Shown: positions 10,531 to 22,715 of the stretch, piece by piece
Layout: every line of letters starts with the position of its first letter
How positions within the stretch are numbered: position 1 is the stretch's first letter
Assembly: GCF_001723175.1 (NCBI RefSeq)
Contig: NC_064651.1
Span: 2,976,001-3,040,000 of the forward strand
Length of the DNA stretch: 64,000 nucleotides
Direction: 5' to 3'
Source of the DNA: Penicillium oxalicum
Taxonomy: Eukaryota; Ascomycota; Eurotiomycetes; Eurotiales; Aspergillaceae
Position numbers and translations under genes: made by a program
The notes under the pieces: model-generated
Databases searched by the model: none
The model's input: the letters and a program-made list of their open reading frames with translations, nothing else
What the model was told of the DNA's origin: nothing

Positions 10531-12296
10531 TCATAATATGACACATGAAGAGGAGCGAGACTTGCCAGGTCGAGAAAAGAGATGTGTATGTTCCAAGACG
10601 GCCTTTTCCACCTCCTCAAGGGCATCATAGCCGTACAGCCACGGCTGAACCTCCGGACACGTCCTGCAAAGACAGCATCAGCTACAAAATCCTGCATCCT
10701 GGATCAACCACTAGGAATTTACTCACCATCGACTGGGAAATGCTCCTTTGATCTCCTTTCCAAGCTGCGAGCGGAATATTTCATCACGCCGCACTTGCTC
10801 TTCTCCGTCCTCCATGTGAAAGTCGTGTCTCTGCGAGCACAGAATCAGTATCTTGTAAGCCCTTCTGACTAGGGAAGAGAAGATCTATCCTCTCCATGAA
10901 CCAAACTTCCACTGTCACCTTACCTGTTTGAAAGTTTCTCGGACAATGGCCTCCCCTCTGGACTTGCGAAGTCTTTCATACAGACGGAGAATATGCGGAA
11001 GCTGGGCTTTGTCGGTCATTCGCCCCAGCAAAAGACCAAGAACGGCACCATCTTCCAGGGAAGAGTTTGCTCCCTGAGCCAGATACGGGAGCATGGGATG
11101 ACACGAGTCGCCGCTAATTGAGAAGCACCAAAGCTGTTTAGTGAACCTGGGAGGTGGGAAACCTCAAGTCATGTTGAAGACTCACATGAAAACCAGATTG
11201 GACTGGTCACTAACCCATTTTTCCATCTCGCCGTCTATTTTCATATTTCAGTATGGGCTCATGTTATAGGATGGCTTGGCTTACGGTGCATGAGCTTCCA
11301 CTTGTCGATTTTCCCGCTTGTCACGCAGTCCAGAAATCTGTTGAGGCTGCATGGGAGAATAGTCAGCAGCGGAAGTGGTCTGATCAAAGAATAATGCAGT
11401 CAAGCCATACATTGGATCCCAACCCGCAAAAAGCTGTTTCATCTCATCAACCGAGCCAGCCTGTCGTGAAATACCTGGTGGAAGGTTATCCGGAACAAGC
11501 AGAACGATGTTATACATTTTCCCGCCTCGCACCGAGTATCCAACCGCATGAGCACCGGGCCCAATCCAGAAGTGAACTTCGGGATTTTCCACAAGAGCCT
11601 TGAGCTCCAGGTCTTGGATCTGATCCGCAGACAAAACGATGCGATATGCCAAATCTCCCGTCGGAAGAGGCTCGTCCTTCTGACCTATCAAAGCCTCGCG
11701 ACAACGTGACCACAGGCCATCCGCCGCGACGATCAAATCTCCCGTGAATTCACCACCTCTTTCCGAGTGAACGGTGGTGGTCTCAAAATCAATTCGAGCA
11801 ATCCTCTCGCCCAAATGGAAGCTTACTCCCAGCTCCTTAGCTCGCTCAAATAGCGCTTGCTGCAGATCCACTCGGTGTAGATCGACAAAGGGGGCATTAT
11901 ACTTGGCGCGAATTCCCTTGTCAAAGGCGTCGTCGTGGGCCAAGATCTCACCCGAATATCGATGCACGGTCAACTTTGTCGGTTCGGCGGCGGCAGCCCA
12001 CAGCGAGTCACGCAATTGCCAATGCTTCAAAAGGCGGGACGCATTTGGAGTGATCTGCAGGCCTGCGCCCACTTCTGCCAGCTCCGCTGCTTGTTCAATC
12101 ACTTGCACCGAGTGGCCCGAAAGGGCAGTTGAAATGGCCGCTGCGATGCCACTGAGGCCAGCTCCAACGATGACCACCCGAAGATGGGCCTCTTGAGAAA
12201 TCTGTGTCGCGTCTCGGTCAATTTGTTGGCCAAGGCGAGAAGCACAGAAAAAGACGAGTCTTTTCCAAAGGACTCTGGGGCAGGTCTCTCTTACCA
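10531..12296 (-). CDS. FAD-dependent monooxygenase, salicylate hydroxylase type
   Basis: Seven exons join in frame (12296-12294, 12201-11411, 11337-11285, 11234-11186, 11113-10924, 10830-10727, 10663-10531), about 440 residues. The first exon would hold only the ATG; an ATG lies 84 bases upstream in the same frame, so a longer N-terminus is possible. The dinucleotide fold VVIVGAGLSGIAAA is close to the N-terminus, followed by VIEQAAELAEVGAGLQITPNA. The second FAD motif is LIVAADGLWS. The third is GDSCHPMLPYLAQGANSSLE, with the GD and the HPMxPxxxQG block of aromatic-ring hydroxylases. The C-terminus WLYGYDA is characteristic of the salicylate hydroxylase subfamily. It likely hydroxylates, or decarboxylates and hydroxylates, a phenolic acid using NAD(P)H and O2. 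The substrate is not deducible. It is convergent with the GST gene. Confidence 0.88.
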
Positions 12297-13699
12297 TGTC
12301 CGACCGATTGTGTTGAGATTGTTGAAGAATCCCTTGAGCTCTGAGATGCTTGCTCCTCTCAGCGACTGCAGAAATCAATTAATACGAGAAGTTGTATATT
12401 CCACGAGATATTCGGAAGGAATATTCGTTCACCGGTTCCAGATATCACCGTCAGCTTGTGATCTTGTTCTTGAAAGATCCACCGCAGCCGTCAGATGCTC
12501 CAGCGGCAAACGTTCCACGCTCGGGATTGCCGACTTTCGGAAATTCCAGCCTCAGTAGCTTGCACCTTCTGAAGATGGGTTCATTGAGAATGCGAGAACT
12601 GGCAGATTTCTCGGTTGAGCCGATTACAAGTCCTTGAGTGTTGGGGTTTTCTATGGTTGCTTCAAAAAGATAAAGATCTTCAGGTTCGATGAACCGTCTC
12701 CTAAGACCTTTCATGACAGGGACGGTACGCTTTGGCCCATTGTGTTGGACTGCTTCCGGAGACGACCCAAGTTGACCCACACCTCTCTCCGCAAAATGGA
12801 CTGACAAAGTGATGGGAAGAACGGAAAGACACAGACCCAGAATCTTGTCTTGCATGTTCTCTGCTGATGAAATACAGTAACAACTCGGTCTATCTGAAGA
12901 ACGCAGAATATATGCAGCAGCGTCCAAGCTCTCCAACTGCTTTGAGAGTGGGCGCTCGGGTTGCCACTGATCGCTAAGAGTGAAGTCAGAGATGGGTGGA
13001 GGGGTCTTCATCAAATCAGGATCTACGGATTGCTTGCGAAGCTTTCAATACTCCTTGGAAAAAAGCAGCATCCCCTCCCTTCACTTCATCCACGCTTCTT
13101 CGAGATTTGGAGCATGATCGGCTAGAAAATGGACTGGAGAGGCCAGGATCAAGGTTAGCAGATTTTTCACCCCTCCTAGGTCCTGTAAGTCGAGGAAGCA
13201 TCTTCACTCGTTTAATGGCTCATTCACTTACTTTAGTCCAGACAATCGCTGCCAAGTGGCGTTCGGAAGCGATGCGGACCCGATCCGCATCCCGAACTCC
13301 CCAAATCTCCTCCACGGATATCCCGAATCGTCTTACGAAGCTCTAGTTGATCATGCTGGGGTAGTTCAATTCCGGCGGATCTGATTCGCTCCCCACTTCA
13401 TATTCCGGGGAAAGGGGCCCCAAGAAGTGCCGCTTGCAAAGGGCGTCGGTTAACGCCCTCTCTGATGTGCACTCCCCATGATTTGTTAGGGCCGACTATG
13501 TAGATGGTAGGTTGGGTCGAGTGCTTATATGGCGTGAGTCGTCCCCATAATTTTCCTCGTTCCCCAGGAAAAGTTCCATTTCCCCAGTTCACTTCCCCAG
13601 ACTATCCCCCGCATATCTCTGAAAGGGGCTCTTGGCTCTAGCAGATTGCCTGATAGACACCAGACCATATTCTAGGGCAAAGCTATCATACAGCGTGGC
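12297..13699. other. gap between monooxygenase and MFS genes, possible relic ORFs
   Basis: No confident gene. On the minus strand, 12451-13014 is open for 187 codons and contains an internal Met followed by a signal-peptide-like stretch (ILGLCLSVLPITLS). On the plus strand, 12996-13346 is open and could be spliced (GTAAGT donor at 13192, TTTAG acceptor near 13235). Neither matches a family I know. They may be a decayed gene, small orphan genes or chance. The right end is the promoter of the MFS gene. Confidence 0.35.
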
Positions 13700-15532
13700 A
13701 TGGCTGCCGTGGATCCAAGGGTGAGCTCTCTACCTCTTGTGAGGGTCTGCAACAGCCTGGGCAAGCTATAGCTAATTCGAACCAGCTTCTGCCGCAACGA
13801 GTGCGGTATGCAGCCCTACTCACCGTCAACGTCTATGTCTTTATGGGCAACATGTATGCAGTAAGTTGCAACACCTTTTTGATGAGTTCAGCGCAATCAA
13901 TGCTGAGAGAAGTCTCGACATCGATAGTCTGGTATCACAACCGGATTCGAGTCCCTTGGGATGTACTTCCACGCCAACAACGACAAACTATCAGCCCTTG
14001 TATCTTACCCAGTGCTAGCCATGGGTCTTGCCAATCTTCTCTGGATGCCACTGGCCCTCTGCTTTGGAAAACGGCCCGTTGTACTGTTCACCATGGTCAT
14101 GTTTCTGTGTGGTCTGATCTGGAGCTGTGTTGCGCAGACCTATGACAGTCTGCTCGCGGCTCGAGTCTTTGCCAGCTTTGGTGAGATCCCTCCGAATACA
14201 AGCCATGTCTTTCCCTCAATTCCCCAAGCGCTTATAATGACCCTTTCTCCCAAGGCTACGGCGGTATTGAGTCTCTAGGACCTAGCATCCTCGCAGGTAA
14301 GTCCCTTTTTGTTCTGAGAATGAACCATATATCATCCAGGGCTTGATTGCTCATCCCCCCTGGCAGACCTCTTCTTCGAGCGCAACTACGCCAGCGCCAT
14401 GGCAGCATATGCAGCCTTTCTATCTGGCGGTTCCCAGATCGGCCCCGTCATTGCGGGTTATCTTATCGAGGCGCGTGGATGGCGCTGGTTTTGCATTCTC
14501 TGCGCTATACTTGCCGCGGTCAACCTCGTCACCACTTTCTTCATGCTTCCCGAAACGATCTACGAGCGCGAGGACGAAGAATTCCAAGAAACCAACGAAG
14601 GATCAGAGAAACACGCAGAGAGCCAACTCGAGCATATTCAGAGTCAGTCTCAGGTCGGCGACCGGGCAAAAATGGATTACGGCGTCTACTTCAGGGGACT
14701 CTTCACGATGGGAATCACCGCGGAAGCAAAGGAAAATGGTGTCTTCAAACACTTTCTCTACCTCCTCGTCCTCCCGGCTCCTCTACTACTTGTCCCCGGT
14801 GTCCTGATCGCCTCAATCATGTACGGCGTCATTCTCGGCGGGTACGTCAACCTCACTGCAAACCAAGAACCCCTCTTCCCCCCCCCTCCTCCCCCCCCCC
14901 ACAGCAAGCCCATCTCAACTCACTGACACTCTGATAAATCACGCAGCATCGTCACCATGTCAACTATCCTCCCCGCCTTACTCTCCCCACCCCCCTATCT
15001 CTTCACCGCCGCTCACCTCGGCCTCTTCATGCTCAGCAGCTTCGTCGGAGTTGTCGTTGCCTGGCCCATCGCCGGCCCCTTAACCGACCTTCTCTCCCGC
15101 TGGATGCGTAAACGCAATAACAACATCCACAAGCCCGAGCACCGTCTCCCCGCACTCATCTTCCCCTTCCTCGTTTGTCCCATCGGTCTCGTCATATTCG
15201 GATACACCTTTGCCCGCCAGGACAATTACGTGAAACCTGCCGTCGGTCAGGCTATTTCCGCCGCAGGGCTGACTTTGGTCCCCTCGGTGATGCTATCTTA
15301 TGTGGTCGACGCCTATCCGCGTGTCAGTGGGGAGGCTCTTGTCTTGGTCAACGCTTCGAAAAATGTAGTTGCTTTTGGATTGACAAAGGGCGCGTATGCG
15401 TGGTTGGCTCGGGAAGGGATCGATAAGATGTTTTATGAGTTTGCGGGCATCCAGTGGGCGTGTATTTTTTTGGCGTTGCCTTTGTATTTCTTTGGGCCGA
15501 TGATGCGTGCTCGTGTTGAGAAGCTGCTTTAA
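13700..15532 (+). CDS. major facilitator superfamily transporter (DHA1-like)
   Basis: Six exons join in frame (13700-13720, 13786-13860, 13928-14180, 14255-14296, 14367-14841, 14947-15532), about 483 residues. The protein begins with a short cytosolic tail, then helices including LLTVNVYVFMGNMYA, LVSYPVLAMGLANLLWMPLA and VVLFTMVMFLCGLIW. The loop pattern LAARVFASFGYGGIESLGPSILADLFF matches fungal DHA1 drug:H+ antiporters. The central loop is acidic and long (about 75 residues after LPETIYERE), as usual for this group. The last exon encodes the C-terminal six helices. The intron at 14842-14946 contains a long C-rich tract before its acceptor. The protein is expected in the plasma membrane and probably exports a substrate or product of the neighbouring enzymes; the substrate is unknown. 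Confidence 0.88.
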
Positions 15533-16245
15533 GAAGCGGGTCGAATATGGATATCAATATGTTCCAAGCTTTCTTCATGATAATGCTTTTCATTGGATAA
15601 GATCCATCTTAATACGAGATGGGACACGTTTGCCCTCGTCAAAAAAAAGATCATCTAGCTGTCGACAGTTGAATGAAGGTCTCTCGACCTACAAACCATC
15701 AAGGCTCGCCTATCTTGGGGGCGTTACGTAGGCAGGGAAGAAGCCTTTAGGCTAGCGTAACTCTTCTGAACAACCCTCGGAAACCTAGATATTGAATTGA
15801 ATCAGAGTTTGATGTGGATAGGAGATTTAGTTCATTCTGAAGGATCTTTATCGCCAGCGTAAGGATCAGAAATCCAAAAAGAATAATCCCAGGGAAGATA
15901 TTGTGAGCTAGGACAGAAGCAAAAGACCACACCAAGAACACGAACATAAGTGGAAAGACAACGCACAACGGGCAAGCGATCGGACCCAAGAGCATAAGAA
16001 ATAAAAAGTGAACTATAAGAACTCAAAATGAGCCATTGAACCAACGCGCCAGGTGAACTCCACCCCCTTCGAACGCCAGGTTGTCCTGTGAGGCCTGTTC
16101 TTCGAGTCTGCACCCCAGCGCTGTCTCAGACAACGGACCAAGCCGAATAAGCAAAGATACGTGATGAAAAGGAAAAGACAGGTCAAGAAGCCCGACAAGA
16201 AATAGACCAACTTGCCGCTTGGAGATGATCACTCGCCTGTGAGAT
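15533..16245. other. region between convergent MFS and FHA genes
   Basis: No gene is supported. Overlapping minus-strand open frames (15747-16403) contain hydrophobic stretches but also overlap the 3' end of the FHA gene in another frame. The region most likely contains the two 3' UTRs. Confidence 0.5.
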
Positions 16246-18404
16246 CTACTGGAAGTACTCCGCAGGCAGCGAAGCGAGGAGGGCGATGGTGCCCAGCCCA
16301 CCGAGCATGGCACTAATGACAGCAGTCGCAGCATAGGCACCAATATGGTGTGATGATGAGTCATGGTGAGCTTTGGCCCGTTTCGAGGGAGGCGGGCTTG
16401 CACTGCCCTCCGATAGAGCAGAGCTAATCGCTTCGGCCGCCAAGGACCGAGAGCGTAGATCCAAGTCCTGCTGCCCGACTGACGACATCATTGTATTAAC
16501 ATCTTGATCGTCCGCCACTGCCATCTCGGAGGCCTTGCGTTTCTGAGAACGCGAGCAAAAGCATTCAGCAATGGCAGTCTCATCTGCGGAAGCTTTCTTC
16601 ATCGGTGCTTGGTGCACCCTGGCGAAGGGTCCATCCCGGTACGCAGTCTGTAAATCATGTATGCGAAGACTTTCAAGATGTTTCGGTTCATCATCATCTT
16701 CCCGTTTGATGTTGAGCTTGGGGGTCACGGGAGTTAGGGGAAACGTCACAGGTGGCGGCAATACATCTGTCCATGGCGGCTTCACCTGACCGGTGCGATA
16801 GGGCTCGATGCATGGCGACACAACCAGGCCGCCGGAAGAGGAAATGTGAGGGACTTGATCAGGGGCGTGGGGGGCTGTGCTTGCATCCCGAGTCAAAACA
16901 GTTGGGTCAATGCAGTCCGGACCCTCATCCCCTTGATCCACTGAAGATTGGTCGTCGGAATCTACAACTGAATCCTCGTCAGATGAAAATTCATCTGCCG
17001 AGTAATCGAGCAAGTGCGACTTTTTTCTCTTGGAGTTCGAGTGCGAGCCGACATCCTCACGTTGCGCGAATTTGATCGGCGAGGGCGCTCTGTAGTTGTA
17101 GTCGTAATCTGATCTACTTCCCGGACACATCGAGCCGGATCGGGTGTACGAACGCACTGAATCTCCATCCGTGAAGTCGGGAGCGAATTCGTCATGTTCG
17201 TCTTCCGAGTAATCGATCAAGCACGACTCGTCAATTTGAAGACCATTTTTTCCGACTCGGTCTTCGGTGAGCTCGCGGGGACAAGCGGTGCCTGGTTGAG
17301 CCTCCAAGCTTTCCTTGTCGTTTGGCCGTGCTCCTTGTCCTCCGAAAAGCTCCTCGACGAACACTTTCATTGGGCGTTCTTCCTGGGGGGTTGGGTCCAG
17401 TGACTCGGATCTCGGAGCATTGCCATCCATGTGCAGAGTTTGGGAACCCTCCAGATTGCGAATGTTTGAAAGCGCGAATTTGTCATTGTCTCTCACAACG
17501 AAGCAGGAGGTTCCTCCAATGTTGCCGTCCTCTCGTTCACCATTTTCATTCCCTTGTTCTTCATCATCGTCATCATCATCGTCTTCTTCTTCGTCGTCGT
17601 CGTCATCCTCATCCTCCGCCTCCGGAACACAGAAAGTGTTGGCGGATGGAGGAGCAGACATCGACAGTACCGGCGGCTCCGGCTTGATGTGTTGGAACTC
17701 CAGAATCTCATCTTCCTTCACTTCTTCTGTCTCCAGCTGGTCACTGTCAGAATCATTTGAAGACAGAGACCAGGTCACGTCGAAGCAGACACTCAAGGCC
17801 GGAAAATGTTCTGCAAGAAGCGTCAGCCGGTTATGTTCGGAAACCCGCCTCACGGGGGAGCATCATGGCGTACCATCACCCCGGTCTACATCAGTTCCAA
17901 ATCGTAAAACGTCCCCACTCAGCAAAGGGCTATCTCTTTCGGAGGACAATCTGAAACCATTCAACCAGGTCCCGTGGGTAGAGCCACAATCACGGAGAAC
18001 AATCGACTTCTGTGGGGTGGGAGAGAACCCGTCTCAGCCAAATCCTTTCAACGTAGATATCAGATTATGCAACTGGGCATGAAGTGATACCTCTACGACA
18101 CTGTCCAAGGCGACCTCCGCATGATCACGAGACATCACCCTCGAGTCGAACCATCCATTGTCCGGGGCCGGTGTCCGTCGCTTACCCTCACGTTTGGAGG
18201 AGCGGCCGATTTCGATGGAAGGGTTGGAGCTAGAAAGTGTGAAAGTCCGAGTCAAGGGAGTGTCATCCACCCGAGGGCCTAGTAGGCGTAGAACAACTGA
18301 TGCTGATCACAGGCACCTGTTAGCTTGGAACATGAAGGACGGAGAGGAGAGGGGGGAAGGAGTCGTTCTCTTGCACGACAAAGTGTACCTTGAGCCTCGG
18401 ACAT
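16246..18404 (-). CDS. FHA-domain protein with acidic tract and C-terminal membrane anchor
   Basis: Four exons join in frame (18404-18389, 18296-18091, 18009-17880, 17810-16246), giving about 638 residues. The N-terminal FHA domain is complete: IEIGRSSKREG, then MSRDHAEV (the phosphothreonine-binding Ser/Arg/His core), then DCGSTHGTWLNG and PLLSGDVLRFG. Residues about 195-225 form an Asp/Glu-rich run, followed by a long disordered region with two repeated SCLIDYSEDE / HLLDYSADE-type motifs. The last 30 residues (YAATAVISAMLGGLGTIALL) form one hydrophobic helix followed by ASLPAEYFQ, a tail-anchor arrangement. Tail-anchored FHA proteins such as yeast Far9/Vps64 and Far10 sit on ER or vacuolar membranes in the Far/STRIPAK system. 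This one lacks an obvious long coiled coil, so orthology is uncertain. Confidence 0.85.
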
Positions 18405-20531
18405 GATGGCCGACGACAGATCGTTGCTGCAGAAACCACTGGGTGGTATAGATGGGGAGAACGACGACAAGGCCGTGGAGTTCCGACGAGTCGACTATCC
18501 GCGGCAGAGCTGTTAGAAAACTCAACTGCTAGTCCAAGTGAAGCAAAAAGGAAGAAACAGAAGGCAAGTGAGAGGGCAGTCAGTCGGTGAGAATGTTAGG
18601 CAGCGGCCGTCGCAGGGGCCTCGTCAGCCAAACGGGCAGGTGCAGTTACAGGAACTTACCGTCAAACACAGGAAGAGGTGAGATCAGGGCGTTCTTCTTA
18701 CTTCTGATTCTCCAAGCGGGAGGATCGCAAGGAGATGTGAATAGTTGTGGAAGGTGGGAGGGAGAGGGGGGTGGGGAGGATAGATGGATGAGCGAAGGGA
18801 AGAGGGGTAGATCGCAAATGATGATGACTTCGGGACCAGACTGAACAGTCAAGACTTCACAGGTGCGTTTGAGGGAAGGGAACCGAGCTGAAGAATCCCT
18901 GGACCAGCCAGCACGGAACCACTGGAATGTCGCCGAGTCGAACACAAGAACGATCAAAAGACCCTGATCATGAAGAGTCTAGAAACCAAAGACCAACCTA
19001 TTCTGTGGTCGTGTTGAGAGAGCAGAAGAGAAAGAGAGACTCCGGGCTTTCGGATCCGGCACAAGGAGAAGTGCCAGTGACGGCTGGATGGATCGCCAAC
19101 GGATCAGAATAAGACCGAAGGTCCGCTGGTCCTGGTTGTCATCTCAGGGCGGCGGACAAGATATGGAAGTACACCCACACAACCGCTGCTCCAAGTACCA
19201 GTACGCCAGGCGCACGTCGATGTCGGTCATTGTTTGGTTAGGTGGGGCAGCTGTCTGGCTGGCTGCTTATCGTGCGAAGGGGTACCGGTACCCACCGTAA
19301 TCGACAGCGCCGTCATATTGAAACGATCTAGATGTGGTCTGATCAGGTTGGCTTTGGGTCCCAAGTCCACTTACCGCGGTGGTCTTTCTCAGCCGCTGCT
19401 GATGGTTACCCAGTGTCGCCATCTCCATCGCCGATTGGAGACTTTGATCTGACAGCAGGACAGGACAGATACATCCTCCGTACTGAACTACAATCGTCAT
19501 GCTGCAAGTCCTTATCGGGGCTTATCACTTATCGCCTCGCGCTTGGGCCGCCGTCACTCAGCCCAGTGGAGTCGGCCCCGGATTCTGAGGTGGTCCCTCA
19601 TCCGGCAGTTCATCTTCGGGGCTCCACATCGTCGCAAGACTACTTCGGTCGTAAGCAGAGGTCTTCAAGACTCGACGGAGACGTCACTGGAGGGATGAAA
19701 CGACAAAAACGATGGTCGGAAGAAAAAGCGAGAGGCACACTTGGAATGAAATGGTCTGTTCCGAGTGGATCAATATTCTCTTTGGATGACCGGGTGTCAA
19801 AGGCAACCCACGCGCACCATCCCACATCCTCCGACCAGATTCTATTCTAGGATTCACCCCCTTGCTCGGCATCGACTGCAGGATGCTGAAAGACCGCGAG
19901 TCCTCAAATGTGCGAGAGAGGCCAAAGCAAGACTGATACGATTTAACCTTCAGGGGATCAGAAGCATCGCACACCACACACAGAGCATCAAAATCGCACT
20001 TCAACAAGAGATCAGATTCACCGTCTATGGTACACATATTACTCGCAACAGATACCTAATCAACCGGATACAAACATATAACCCGTAAGCCCATGGCTAC
20101 CCATCCCGACCCCTTCACATTCTCACGACCTGAAAGGTGCACTGCCCGCCGCTCCGCTCCCTCGTAAGCAGAACATCTAGACAAATAGAAAAAAAATGAG
20201 GATGAAACCCCCGTCAGATCTGTGGGGGGAGAAACAAGAAAACGATACAAAGAAATATGACCGTAGCCACGGAGTGTACTAAATACAAGGAGACGAAAAG
20301 AAGCACTCGGCCGGACCGTTTGTCAGCCGTCAACGCCGAGCGAAGGAGGTCTCACAGGCGGGCAGGGGTGGAATCAAATGGCCAGGTAACAAGACAAGCA
20401 CTCGAATCCAGACCCAGCGAGCTGGGAATTGAGGGGGGCCAGAAATTGAAGAAGGAGTGGAGGTAAGAATGCACAGTAGGCGGCCGAGGAATATCCAAAG
20501 GAAGAACACACCATCTCGCTCTGCCGCCGCT
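18405..20531. other. 2.1-kb region upstream of the FHA gene and downstream of tom70
   Basis: No convincing exon on either strand. The FHA-proximal part is purine-rich on the plus strand (18680-18800), hence pyrimidine-rich on the transcribed side, as in fungal leaders. A palindrome, GGGGTACCGGTACCC, lies at 19278-19292. A plus-strand frame of 172 codons (19332-19850) has no protein character I trust. A long 5' leader or promoter for the FHA gene plus the tom70 3' UTR is the simplest reading. Confidence 0.45.
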
Positions 20532-22715
20532 TTACATGCCGGGGGGAGCACCGCCCATAGCACCCATCGCAGTGAGACGAGCGGCCAGCTGGGGATACTT
20601 CTCTTGAACCTCCAGTTGAGTACGGGTGGCCTCGGCGTAGGAGATAGCATTGACAATCTCGGCCTCGGTGCGAGCAAGCTCAGCAGCCCGCTCAAAGTAC
20701 TTGAGCGCCTGCGAGACCTTGCCCTGCTGCAACAGCAGCTGAGCCATGGTGCCGACGGCAATGTCACACTCGGGATCGACTGGAAAAATGGAGGGTCAGT
20801 ATGAATGTCCAGAAATTCTAAGAAGGAAGCTGCGAGGGCATCGAGAAAACTCACTGATAAGTGCCTTTTGACAGAGGTTCTCGGCCTCTTGGAAGTCTTG
20901 CTTCCACTGGAACAGGGCCAGAGCCTTGTTGATGAGGGGAAGAACGTTGATTCCCATGGGCTTGCTCAGCTTCTCCATCTCAACCGCCTTGTCAAACTTC
21001 TCAATGGCCTCGGAGTAGTTTTGCTGGTCAAGGAGCAGCTCGCCGTAGTAGTTGTACACGTCCGGGACCTCCTCGAAGTTCTTCACCGTGCGGCGGAAGG
21101 TGGCCATCGCCGAAGCGACGGAGCCCATCTTGTACTGAGTCACACCAAGCTGGATGTGGGAGTAGATGAAGGACCGGTCGAGGTCGATGGACTTTTGGTA
21201 GTCCTTGGCGGCCTCGGAGAATTCACCAAGGATGAAGTGCAGCTGGGCGCGGTGGTAGTAGATGTCGGGATCGTCCTTGTTGTGGGAAATGGCCAGCTCA
21301 AAGTCATCGGCGGCAGCGTCCTTGTTGCCTGTAGAGAGAGAGAGGAAGATGTCCGGATTAGCGCGGGAAACTTGACAAAGGGAGAGTATTCATGCCACCG
21401 CAAACTTACCAAGCTCGAGGTGCAAGCTGGCACGCTTGATGTAACTTTGCACCAAAGAGGGGTCGAGCTCAATGCTCTTGTGCAAGCCCTCCAAGGCACC
21501 GGTAGCGTTACCGCCGAGATATGTGAAAGTCGCCTTCATGTTCAAGGCCAGAGCCTCGTATTCGCCGAGGTCACCAGCTTCCAAGGCCTGGTCAAACGCA
21601 GCGGCAGCCTCCTCATAGCTATCTCCAGTCTTCTTGCCCATAGCAATCAGACCCTTGCGCAAAAGGGCCTTTCCTGAGCCCTCGCTCAGCTCCACAGACT
21701 CCTCAAGACCCTCAGGAAGCGTCTGGGGACGGAAACTCTGCAAGTAGTTCGAGACGAAGGTAGCACTAGGCAGCTTCTTGGTACGGGCCTCAAGAATGGA
21801 TTTGCTCTTCTGCTCCGCCACCTTCTTCAGAAGGCGCTCGAGAGCGTTGCGGCTAACGTCGTTGGAGAACCCATCGATGATGCAGCTAGCGGTGAAATCC
21901 AGGAGAGCCTCGCTGAACTTGCCCAGGTGCTCGTAGGCGATGGCTCGGCGGTTGAGGGCCTTGACATACTCGCTGTCCATAGCAAGGGCGGCGCTGGTGT
22001 CCTCCACAACCTTTTCCCATTCGGATAGAACATTGTAGCAGGCGGCACGGTTGGAATAGAACACAGGGTCGGGCTTGCAGATGATGGCTCTGCCATATAG
22101 GTCAATAGCGCTGTTGTAGTCCTTGGAGCCGTAAGCCTTGTTGCCGGCAGCCTTCAGCTTAGCAGCATACTCCTTCCGGGTCTAAAATTCTCGTGGTTAG
22201 TGGCTGTCTGTCGAAAGTGGACACGCATTGTGAGGGTTGGCATCATACATCCTCAGAAAGTTGGCCGACAGTTGCCTCGTCGACTTCCGGAAGCTCCTCG
22301 GATGGCTCTTCAGCCTTCTTTGCTGGCTCTGTAACAGTGTCAGACGACCGCACACTCGTATGACCAGCCGAAGCCAGGGCGTTCCGGTACCGACCTTCCT
22401 CGACAGACGCAGACTTCGCTTTCTTTTCCTCCTCGGCCTTCTTCTTTTCCTTGCGTCGCTGATTCTTGGACTTCTTGGGCGCGGAGGGTGTCGAGGATGC
22501 GCTCGACTTGTTGGAATCGGACAGGTAGTAGACAACACCAGCGCCGGTAACTACTACTGCCACGCCGGCAATGGTGTAGACAACTGCCTTGTTCTCCGAA
22601 ACCCAGTTGGAAATGCGATCCCAGACTGATGTCGTGGTCGACTCGAAGCTTCGATGGTTGAGTGTCCAGACACCACGTTCTGCGTGGGCATCGGGAATGG
22701 AGACTGGCTGGCCAT
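20532..22715 (-). CDS. tom70: mitochondrial import receptor Tom70
   Basis: The main exons run 22249 upward, then 22181-21410, 21329-20855 and 20779-20532, about 620 residues. An N-terminal segment carries one helix ([20 protein letters not shown]) followed by a basic, Lys-rich linker ([19 protein letters not shown]). The rest consists of tetratricopeptide repeats, including [40 protein letters not shown] and [19 protein letters not shown]. This is the layout of Tom70, the outer-membrane receptor for carrier-type precursors that docks Hsp70/Hsp90. The C-terminus ends MGGAPPGM. One oddity: the first ATG (22715) is not in the frame of the membrane helix, and that frame has no ATG before its upstream stop. 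The true start is therefore unresolved (unusual splicing, non-ATG start or base error). Confidence 0.93.

Noticed and set aside
17315..18082. 255-codon plus-strand frame opposite the FHA gene
   Set aside because: It is the antisense shadow of the FHA exon; its poly-Ser run is the complement of the Asp/Glu tract.
19332..19850. 172-codon plus-strand frame between FHA and tom70 genes
   Set aside because: No domain, no hydrophobic or helical pattern, no splice context, and competing frames on the other strand.
20805..21677. 290-codon plus-strand frame opposite tom70
   Set aside because: Antisense shadow of tetratricopeptide exons that have clear family support on the minus strand.
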